Origin: an uncultured Kiritimatiellota bacterium
Lineage (GTDB): Bacteria > Verrucomicrobiota > Kiritimatiellia > RFP12 > UBA1067
Assembly (NCBI GenBank): GCA_934667425.1
Contig: CAKULV010000023.1
Span: 1 to 48,187, forward strand
DNA: 48,187 bases
Direction of reading: 5' to 3'
The translations under genes were made by a program, and so were the position numbers. The notes below the pieces were generated by a model, which was not told where the DNA came from, did not search any database, and saw only the letters and a list, made by a program, of their open reading frames with translations. Positions 41,875-48,187 of the stretch are shown here, one piece after another (position 1 is the stretch's first letter; every line of letters begins with the position of its first letter).

Positions 41875-42795
41875 CTACGCCAGCCTGACCCTGGGGTCAA
41901 GCCAGGCATACAGCAGGTCCGTGACAAGGTTCACGCCCTGATACAGGAGTGCGCCGAGGACGACCACGGCACGAACGACCGCCATGTCGCTGGAATGTAT
42001 CGCGTTGATGGATACGTTCCCGAGACCGGGGATTCCGAAGAAGCTCTCCAGCATCAGCGACCCCGTGAACAGGTACGGGATCGACAGCGACACGTACGTG
42101 ACGATCGGTATCAGCGAGTTCCGCAGAACATGGACAAAAAGGACACGCCCTTCGGACACCCCCTTCATCCTCGCGGTGCGCACATACGGCTTGTATATCT
42201 CGTCAAGTATGGCGGTGCGGAAGAACCTCACGTCAACGCCAAGCCCGGAGACTATCCCGATCAGCACGGGCAATGCGAGATAGAACGCGTTTTCATATCC
42301 CCACACCGGGAAAAGGCGAAGTTTGAAGGCAAGTATGAACTGTCCCGCAAGCACCCAAACCACATAATTCACGCTCATCAGCACCGTCGAGCCGATAAGC
42401 ACCGCACGGTCGAACTTGCCGCCGCGCCACGCCGCGCACAGCATTGCCAGGGCAAGCCCTATCGCCGTGCCGCCAACCAGTATCGGCACTGTAAGAGAGA
42501 GAGATGGCCCCACACCTCGCTTCAGCACGTCCAGCACCGGCTCGTCCATCTCCGTGGACACCCCGAAGTCGCCGTGGGCCAGATCCATGCAGAACTTCGT
42601 GAATTGCCTGTGGAGCGGCAGGTCGTAGCCGTACTTGTGGTTGAATGCGGCGATGGACTCCTTAGTGGCGTTCTTCCCGAGTATTACCTGTGCCGGGGAG
42701 CCGCCGACCACATTGAACAGCAGAAACGTCAGAACGATTATCCCGAACGTGGTCGGGACAAGCTCAAGCAGTCTCTTCAGCGCATACTTCAGCAT
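41875..42795 (-). CDS. OppB/DppB-type ABC transporter permease
   Basis: 306 residues with about six transmembrane helices. Signs of the OppB/DppB class of peptide/nickel permeases: N-terminal M-L-K-Y-A-L-K-R-L-L-E-L-V-P-T, long periplasmic loop containing L-G-D/H-G-D-F-G, and the cytoplasmic EAA-like loop R-T-A-R-M-K-G-V-S-E-G-R-V-L-F-V-H-V-L-R-N-S. Such subunits pair with OppC-type permeases and two ATPases. None of these, nor a binding protein, is in the window. The start overlaps the stop of the unrecognised 688-residue gene by seven bases. In this setting murein-peptide uptake is an attractive but unproven role. Confidence 0.88.
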   Translation of the reverse strand: MLKYALKRLLELVPTTFGIIVLTFLLFNVVGGSPAQVILGKNATKESIAAFNHKYGYDLPLHRQFTKFCMDLAHGDFGVSTEMDEPVLDVLKRGVGPSLSLTVPILVGGTAIGLALAMLCAAWRGGKFDRAVLIGSTVLMSVNYVVWVLAGQFILAFKLRLFPVWGYENAFYLALPVLIGIVSGLGVDVRFFRTAILDEIYKPYVRTARMKGVSEGRVLFVHVLRNSLIPIVTYVSLSIPYLFTGSLMLESFFGIPGLGNVSINAIHSSDMAVVRAVVVLGALLYQGVNLVTDLLYAWLDPRVRLA

Positions 42796-44855
42796 GACTT
42801 TCTGCTGTTGACGAAACGGATGAAGAGATCGCGGCAGATGTCAAGGTTCGAGACCTGCCACCGCAAAGACCGCATGAGGAACGTCTTCCTGTCCGCAAAG
42901 CCGTATCGCGCGGGTATCGGCGGAGAGAATTTCGCGAGTTCCTCCCAGTAGCGGGAAAGCCGAAAGGCCATGGCGCGGGTGCGGGACTCGAACCCGGTCA
43001 AGAACCGTTCGCACAGGACGGTGCGCCGCGCCGGGGTCACCCCGCGCCCTCGCACGAATTCAAGGAACGTACCGGCGTACGCGAACATGTAGAAGCGCAC
43101 GGAGGCCTTGAAGTTCCGCTCCGTGCACGCGACGTCGGGCCACCCGCAGCTGCCGCGCAGCGAGCAGGTTGACACCGCGCCCGGCATAAGGCGATCCCGC
43201 TCCGCATCCCACACAAAGCGGTATATCTCCTTTCCGATGCCGAAAAGGGGCGACTTGTCCGAAGCGTCATACTTCTTCATCGCGAGGTTCTGCGCCGCCG
43301 CATCGCCCATCAGGAACGCAATGCGATCCTGCGAAGCATCGTCGGACAGAAGATTGTCCGGTATGCCGCCCAGCGGCTCGCCCTCGCAACGAGTCCTCAG
43401 ATAGTAGTCGTACACGAGCCGCCTGCTGCCTATCGAACGGTGCCGCAGCAGCCTGTAGTCAGGCAGGCTCGCCCCGATCGCCTTGAAGCACTCGATCCTT
43501 GCCAGCATATAGGCGCCGTAGCCGTTGCCAGTGCTGGACAGACGCTTCTCGACAAACGACGCAACAAGCGGGCGGCAGTTCGTCTTGAACGCGATCTCCC
43601 TCGTATTTCCGAAGCCTGGGGCGGAGCAGCCGTCGCGCTCCGGATTGTCCGTACGCAGCTCGTACACGTTCGCGTACTCGATGAACTCGTCCTTGCTGAG
43701 TACCTGCCTTACGTTGGAGAGCAGCATCTCCGTGCGCTCGTCCGCCCCCGCATGGAATTGCGGTGCGCCGTTGACGAACGTGGCGCCGGGGAGCGCAGTG
43801 CGGTGCGCATCGAATGCAGTGGTGACGCCTTCGCCGGATATCGCGTACACCTCTCCGGTCAGGTTCATGTAAAGCGACTCGGAGAACTCCCTCGAGGACT
43901 CGTCGGCGAACTCGGGACGCGTGAGCAAGGCCCTGAACTGCGCGTCTATCTCGGCAATGCGGGCAGGGGCGCGATCCGGTTCGGCCGCAATGTCGCCAAG
44001 CAGCTCCTCAAGACGCGGAACTATCTTCTCAATGGCGTTTCCGCGAAGCAGCCCGAACAGCTCTATCTCATGGTGTCCATGGAACTTCGGCATCCGCATG
44101 AAAGACGTGGCGCTGCCCTCGAACACGCCGACAAGCTCCTCCAATCCAGACCGGAATGCCCGGAAATCCGTACGCGCAAGCGCCGCGAACCTGTGGAACT
44201 CCGACCACGAGAGGAAGTGCACGCCCTTCACGGAATGGTAGTAGGTGAGCGACGATGATATCCGCTTGCGGCTCTGCGCCACAGCCGCCCTTATCCCGGC
44301 CTGGGACCATGCGAGTGGCTTTACCCGCCATTCCTGCCCAAGTTCCCGGAAATGCTGGAGCGTCTCGTCGTTGCGCTCGGCCATGACGACATCCTCCAGC
44401 GACAGTCCGAGGTCGCGTATCAGCCAATCGTCAAGTGACACGACCTTTGCGCACGGCACGCTGCGCTGGGATATCTCGAGCCTGCCGCCGACCACGTTCG
44501 CGACAAGGATGTCGTCCGTCATCACGTCCGACCGGCGTTCTGGCGGGACGTCGCACAGATCCCACAATTTCCCCGACAGCAGGGGCAGCGCCGCAACGCT
44601 GTGGTTGCCTCCAGTCACCGTTATCAAATGACCAAACGTACCCGGAACGAGATCGTTCTTCTCCGCCAGGAGCACGGAGGCATGCTCGTCCATCTGCTTC
44701 CAGACGTCCCGCTCGAACACTATCGTGTCGTTGCCGATGTCGAATGCATGGAACAGCTTGTTACCGCCCATGACCTTGGCGACGACGCGGCCGGGACGCT
44801 TCACGGCCCCGTCCCGCAATCTCCTGAATAGACCCTTTATCCGTGACTTGCGCAT
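42789..44855 (-). CDS. Large unrecognised protein (688 residues)
   Basis: I do not recognise the family. The first 30 residues are very basic (M-R-K-S-R-I-K-G-L-F-R-R-L-R) without a signal peptide, which points to the cytoplasm or nucleic acid/membrane contact. The remainder is a mixed alpha/beta globular sequence with recognisable charged patches (D-D-W-L-I-R-D, F-H-G-H-H-E-I-E-L-F, R-S-I-G-S-R-R-L-V-Y-D-Y-Y) and cysteines near the C-terminus (C-S-L-R-G-S-C-G-W-P-D-V-A-C). It is placed between the MurU-AmgK fusion (21 bases upstream) and the permease (overlapping), so it probably works in cell-wall metabolism. It could be an enzyme or an assembly factor; no motif decides. Confidence 0.6.
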   Translation of the reverse strand: MRKSRIKGLFRRLRDGAVKRPGRVVAKVMGGNKLFHAFDIGNDTIVFERDVWKQMDEHASVLLAEKNDLVPGTFGHLITVTGGNHSVAALPLLSGKLWDLCDVPPERRSDVMTDDILVANVVGGRLEISQRSVPCAKVVSLDDWLIRDLGLSLEDVVMAERNDETLQHFRELGQEWRVKPLAWSQAGIRAAVAQSRKRISSSLTYYHSVKGVHFLSWSEFHRFAALARTDFRAFRSGLEELVGVFEGSATSFMRMPKFHGHHEIELFGLLRGNAIEKIVPRLEELLGDIAAEPDRAPARIAEIDAQFRALLTRPEFADESSREFSESLYMNLTGEVYAISGEGVTTAFDAHRTALPGATFVNGAPQFHAGADERTEMLLSNVRQVLSKDEFIEYANVYELRTDNPERDGCSAPGFGNTREIAFKTNCRPLVASFVEKRLSSTGNGYGAYMLARIECFKAIGASLPDYRLLRHRSIGSRRLVYDYYLRTRCEGEPLGGIPDNLLSDDASQDRIAFLMGDAAAQNLAMKKYDASDKSPLFGIGKEIYRFVWDAERDRLMPGAVSTCSLRGSCGWPDVACTERNFKASVRFYMFAYAGTFLEFVRGRGVTPARRTVLCERFLTGFESRTRAMAFRLSRYWEELAKFSPPIPARYGFADRKTFLMRSLRWQVSNLDICRDLFIRFVNSRKSC

Positions 44856-44876
44856 GCTCGGCAGCCTTTCAACCTC

Positions 44877-46634
44877 TCAATGTCGCCCTCCGCAGAGCTT
44901 CTCCCGCTCCATCAGCGTGTGGGAGAACGCGGCCATGGCAGGCATGTCGGCCTCATGCACGGCATGGTGGAGATTGTGGAGGGCCTTGGGCACATACCTC
45001 TCAAAGCGCGGCTGCCCAACACGGCCAAGGCGGCAAAATGCACCTATCACCTGGCACAGCCGCTGAACGGCGGCGACCTTGACGGCATCTGGAGACGGGG
45101 CCGCCCCCTCCCTGCATATGAGGTCCGTCAGCATCTTGCGGTCGGTATCTTCCATAGGCACATACGGATCGTAAAGGAGCGACGCAACGTCGTATGCGGC
45201 GGCGCCGGGCCTCAATCCCTGATAGTCCACAAGGTATGGAACCGTCGATTCGCCCTTTGGATAGAGCAGGTTGGAACTCTGGAAATCCCGGTGCACAAGC
45301 GACGCCGGCTCATTGACGAGCGCATCGGAGATGCGTTCAAGCTCCCTGCGCGCATCATCGGGGATGGCGTCAAGTCCATACCGTCCCTTCACGCATTCAT
45401 TCTCGAAGAAATCGATTTCCCAAGCATATGTGCCCGCGTCAAATGCAGGCTCGAGGGACGGGAGGTCCGGAGCGTCAGCAGGGATGCCCCACAGCGACTT
45501 GAGCACCTTGACCACGGGAAGGTACAGCTTCACGAGATCCGCCCCTTTCGCGTTCGCAAGCTGCTCAAGCGTCGATCCCGGCACGAACTCCGTGGCATAG
45601 GCATTCTGCTCCGGAAGGTCTGCCAGCAGCCTTGGGACTTTCACCCCATGGCTTTCGAGATAGCGGGTGATCGACGCGAACCTCGCGTTCTCCTTGCGCG
45701 TCAACTCATAGACCACGGCAAGGGCATCTGACGACCCTTCTCCGGAATGCGAACCGTCGCGGTAAAGACGGTAGAACATGCGGTCGGACCCGCGGGCGTC
45801 TATGAACTCGGCTAAAGTTTCCCCGTCCTTCCAGCCAAGGGCCGCGACAAGGCGGTCAAGCCGCTGCTCACCGAACAGAGCCGGCGACATCGCCTCTGAA
45901 TTCAATTCCTTGAATGCGCCGATAGTACCTGCGTCACACCAGCAGGCATCCGGCTCTTGCACCCCTACAACGAACCTGGCATCCGTCATCATCGCGGACT
46001 CATAGGCTTCCACTATCGAGCAGAAGCCTTCTCCGCGATCGCCATCCGCCTTGCGCGGCGGCGGCAGGTAGCGCACCACGTCCGGGGAGAGCAGCGCCAC
46101 TCCGCAGTACGTGTAGGTGCCGGCGCATCCGGCGTCATCCGAACGCCAGTTGCACACGCGCCCCTCCGGGTCTGCCTCGATCGTCCTCGGCCCGAAATCC
46201 TCGGACATCCAGCACGAGGCGAAGCGCCCCCCCTTCTCGAATGCCGCCTCGATGGGTTCAGGGTCGAGGTCTTCGGCCACCACATCGCCGTTTACCAGCC
46301 AGAACGGCTCGTCGCCGATCCAGTCCGCCAACGGACGCAACGCGCCGCCCGTTCCGAGTATCGCATCCTCGCGCGACACGGATATGCGCACCCCTCTTCC
46401 ATCGTCCCGCCCGCGTTCGCCGCAGTACTCGTCCACGAACCTCTCGATCTGGCCGGCATGGTGGTGCGCGTTCACCTTGATGTCGTCCACGCCCCACGAG
46501 ACAAGCATGTCGAGCATCCTGGCCAGCATAGGTTCGCCCATGATGGGCAGAAGCGGCTTCGGACGCGATATGGTGAGCGGCCTCAGGCGCGTGCCGAATC
46601 CGGCCGCGAGAACAATCGCCTTCCTTATCGCCAT
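44877..46634 (-). CDS. Fused nucleotidyltransferase-phosphotransferase (MurU-AmgK-like)
   Basis: 585 residues from the ATG at 46634, which overlaps the preceding stop by ten bases behind AGAGGATGCA. Residues of about 1-225 are a nucleotidyltransferase: L-A-A-G-F-G-T-R-L-R-P-L-T, S-R-P-K-P-L-L-P, G-T-G-G-A-L and V-N-G-D-V, as in MurNAc-1-phosphate uridylyltransferase. Residues of about 255-580 are an aminoglycoside-phosphotransferase-fold sugar kinase: V-H-R-D-F-Q-S-S-N-L-L-Y (catalytic Asp) and V-D-Y-Q-G-L-R (metal). Separate AmgK and MurU act in sequence to phosphorylate MurNAc at C1 and add UMP, recycling cell-wall sugars. The fusion would couple both steps. Substrate assignment rests on the architecture. 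Confidence 0.85.
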   Translation of the reverse strand: MAIRKAIVLAAGFGTRLRPLTISRPKPLLPIMGEPMLARMLDMLVSWGVDDIKVNAHHHAGQIERFVDEYCGERGRDDGRGVRISVSREDAILGTGGALRPLADWIGDEPFWLVNGDVVAEDLDPEPIEAAFEKGGRFASCWMSEDFGPRTIEADPEGRVCNWRSDDAGCAGTYTYCGVALLSPDVVRYLPPPRKADGDRGEGFCSIVEAYESAMMTDARFVVGVQEPDACWCDAGTIGAFKELNSEAMSPALFGEQRLDRLVAALGWKDGETLAEFIDARGSDRMFYRLYRDGSHSGEGSSDALAVVYELTRKENARFASITRYLESHGVKVPRLLADLPEQNAYATEFVPGSTLEQLANAKGADLVKLYLPVVKVLKSLWGIPADAPDLPSLEPAFDAGTYAWEIDFFENECVKGRYGLDAIPDDARRELERISDALVNEPASLVHRDFQSSNLLYPKGESTVPYLVDYQGLRPGAAAYDVASLLYDPYVPMEDTDRKMLTDLICREGAAPSPDAVKVAAVQRLCQVIGAFCRLGRVGQPRFERYVPKALHNLHHAVHEADMPAMAAFSHTLMEREKLCGGRH

Positions 46635-47434
46635 TGCATCCTCTGTCTCTGCATCTTGACCTTGGGTTCCTCCAGGCCTATCGCCCACCACGTGTCGCCG
46701 ATGCCTGTGTTGGTGAAATGGGCGGTCCTGTTGTTCGCGAGCGCTTCGCGGTTGGCCTTGAGCGTTTCGTTGTCGCTGTTCTTCAGGGCCGCATTCAGGG
46801 CGCGCAGCGCCTCGTCGATCTCATTGCGCCTTACCAGTATCCAAGTCCACGTCGCGGCGATAAGGACGTTCTGGTTGTAGCGGAGGCGGCGGCTCCCCTT
46901 CCTGTAGACCTTGGCGATCTCCCCGGTCGGCTTGTCGAGCGTGTACATACGCGCCATCTTCATCGCGTACATGGTCGGCTCCACAAACAGGGCCTTGTCC
47001 ATCAGCTGATCGCACTTCCTGTATTCCTTGATCATCCAGTACAGCTGGAACTGGGCCGTGGCGATCTGGCGTTTCATCAGCGGTATCCAGAGATCGAAGC
47101 GGTGAAGGCCGTCCGTCAGCGCAAGGGCCTCTTCCACGAACTTCCTCTGGTCGCGCGCTATTTCGTTCTGCGCTTCCTGGATGGATCCCGGCGGACGCAT
47201 CTGCCAGCGCTGTGTCTTGGCCTGTATCGCCTTCTGCCCATTGAGCAGGGTCTGCTCCACGGCCTTCATCTCGACCTTCACCTTCCTCTGAAGGAATATG
47301 CCGATGCCCATCTGGACGGCGCCGAACACCAGGATTGCGAGGAACGCGCTCCAACCATAGCCAAGTGCATCCGTGAAGTACAGGGTTGTCCCGGTGCCGA
47401 TCCCGCACAAGACCGCGATAATCAGAGAGAGCAT
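46625..47434 (-). CDS. Membrane-anchored protein with helical (TPR-like) domain
   Basis: 269 residues: two adjacent transmembrane segments near the N-terminus (about 2-20 and 28-48) with a short loop between, then a soluble alpha-helical part rich in Lys/Arg/Glu, including K-Y-R-K-C-D-Q-L-M-D-K-A-L-F-V-E-P and E-A-L-R-A-L-N-A-A-L, which resemble TPR helices. No family recognised. It overlaps the UDP-HexNAc pyrophosphorylase gene by 13 bases and the MurU-AmgK fusion by ten, so it is tied to UDP-sugar metabolism; it might hold enzymes at the inner membrane. Confidence 0.7.
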   Translation of the reverse strand: MLSLIIAVLCGIGTGTTLYFTDALGYGWSAFLAILVFGAVQMGIGIFLQRKVKVEMKAVEQTLLNGQKAIQAKTQRWQMRPPGSIQEAQNEIARDQRKFVEEALALTDGLHRFDLWIPLMKRQIATAQFQLYWMIKEYRKCDQLMDKALFVEPTMYAMKMARMYTLDKPTGEIAKVYRKGSRRLRYNQNVLIAATWTWILVRRNEIDEALRALNAALKNSDNETLKANREALANNRTAHFTNTGIGDTWWAIGLEEPKVKMQRQRMQWR

Positions 47435-48187
47435 GGATCTACCTCCACCATTGCCTCGCCTTCTATCATGATGCCGCGGGCCGACAGCTCACGGCGCCAC
47501 TTCGCCTGAAGATCGGCCTTGCACGTCGCTGGGGAATCGCTTCCCTCGGCATTCTTTACGGGAGAGAACTCGTCCTTCTGCTCGAAAGCCAGGAACGCGG
47601 CCTTATTGGCGTCCGGAAGAATGTCAAAGATGAACTTCTCGAACTTGTAGCCGTTCGGCTCCTTCGGCTTGACGACCGCACCGTCATCGCCGACCATGGC
47701 GATCTTCTTGTGGGCAAGGTGCAGCGGCATGGGCTTGGACGCCTCGCGCTCGAGGAATTCCCTGTCGAACACATGGATGGCCGGAGAGCCGTAGAGGAAG
47801 TACAGCCGGCCGTCCTTGCCCTTGCGGTTGCACTGCTCATCCGTCATTTCCGTATACTCGACCATCTTGAAGCGCTTGCCGAACTTCATCGGCATACCGA
47901 CCTTCTCGTACGGATCCCGCTTCGCGCAGAGCTTCAGCGAATACTCGCTGCCCTGAAGCACATGGTAGCCGATGAACGCCTCGTCGGCGATCTCGACAAG
48001 CGGATTGTCGACCTGGAAGAAGAACACCGAGCGGATGCCGCGCCTCTTCATGTCGGACAGCGCCCCGGAGCGCTTTAGCGACGCGAGCAGCCCGCCATGG
48101 CCATCGGGCGACATGAACACATGGCCAGGCGCATCGAGGATGATCCCGCCATCTGGGGTCAGCCCCGGCCACATACCCTGCTTGAAC
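47422..48187 (-). CDS. UDP-sugar pyrophosphorylase (UAP-like, UDPGP type 1), 5' part outside the window
   Basis: The C-terminal 255 residues are visible; the frame is open to the window end (F-K-Q-G-M-W-P-G-L before the first internal Met). The type 1 UDPGP nucleotidyltransferase signatures are S-P-D-G-H-G-G, F-Q-V-D-N-P-L-V (product-binding), K-R-D-P-Y-E-K-V-G and Y-T-E-M. This family makes UDP-GlcNAc from GlcNAc-1-phosphate and UTP in eukaryotes and some bacteria. As the first visible gene of the operon it would supply a cell-wall precursor beside MurU-AmgK. The substrate could also be another hexosamine or glucose. About the first 200 residues are missing. Confidence 0.88.
   Translation of the reverse strand, partial: FKQGMWPGLTPDGGIILDAPGHVFMSPDGHGGLLASLKRSGALSDMKRRGIRSVFFFQVDNPLVEIADEAFIGYHVLQGSEYSLKLCAKRDPYEKVGMPMKFGKRFKMVEYTEMTDEQCNRKGKDGRLYFLYGSPAIHVFDREFLEREASKPMPLHLAHKKIAMVGDDGAVVKPKEPNGYKFEKFIFDILPDANKAAFLAFEQKDEFSPVKNAEGSDSPATCKADLQAKWRRELSARGIMIEGEAMVEVDPCSL

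Noticed and set aside
1..48187. Searched for CRISPR arrays, tRNA and rRNA genes.
   Set aside because: No regularly spaced repeats, and no cloverleaf or rRNA signature was recognised by reading; a tRNAscan/Infernal run would be needed to exclude small RNAs.

Overview
The window looks like chromosomal DNA of an uncultured, anaerobic, gut- or sediment-type Gram-negative bacterium of the PVC superphylum, possibly Kiritimatiellota. This is inferred from gene content: oxygen-sensitive class III ribonucleotide reductase (nrdD-nrdG), an Rnf complex, secreted polysaccharide-active enzymes, large secreted repeat proteins, and a MurU-AmgK type fusion. No rRNA or tRNA gene and no CRISPR array was seen, so taxonomy is not proven.

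Layout. 1-3955: an Rhs/YD-repeat polymorphic-toxin-like protein with a compositionally distinct C-terminal tip; a well-placed start codon of a following gene (possible immunity gene) lies at the very edge. 4088-6170: acetyl-xylan-esterase-like enzyme plus HAD phosphatase behind a good promoter. 6330-9698: LysM lipoprotein - FtsW/RodA - SerC. 9889-13961: polyamine-type binding protein - Gfo/Idh oxidoreductase - TIM-barrel isomerase - NadA. 14250-15767: GT-C type membrane glycosyltransferase. 15768-16478: mobile-element debris with a transposase tail, two terminators, a palindromic repeat and a strong promoter. 16479-22893 (+ strand, very GC-rich): secreted beta-helix-like protein whose N-terminus is encoded by a group II intron-like fragment, a TIM-barrel hydrolase-like protein, and a GH31 glycosidase. 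23064-25548: XRE-cupin regulator divergent from a phenylacetate-CoA-ligase-like enzyme and a double-ACT protein. 25602-27950: DUF5107/TPR secreted protein.

28021-35522 is the most unusual region: rnfA-rnfB and rnfC-rnfD are separated by a three-gene cassette (XamI-like endonuclease, C5-cytosine methyltransferase, HipA-like kinase with a winged helix) on the same strand, flanked by a 14-bp direct repeat. rnfG and rnfE are not next to rnfD. Most of rnfA, rnfB and rnfC have a much more GC-rich codon usage than the first codons of rnfA and rnfD, suggesting replacement by recombination.

35573-41642 is a tightly overlapping cofactor/nucleotide operon: nrdD, nrdG, queH, folB, a bioW-bioF fusion and a YhcH-family gene. 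41875-48187 looks like a cell-wall precursor and recycling operon: UDP-HexNAc pyrophosphorylase (cut by the window end), a small membrane protein, a MurU-AmgK fusion, a large unrecognised protein and an OppB-type permease. Apart from the + strand clusters at 16.4-22.9 kb and 23.8-25.5 kb, every gene is on the minus strand.
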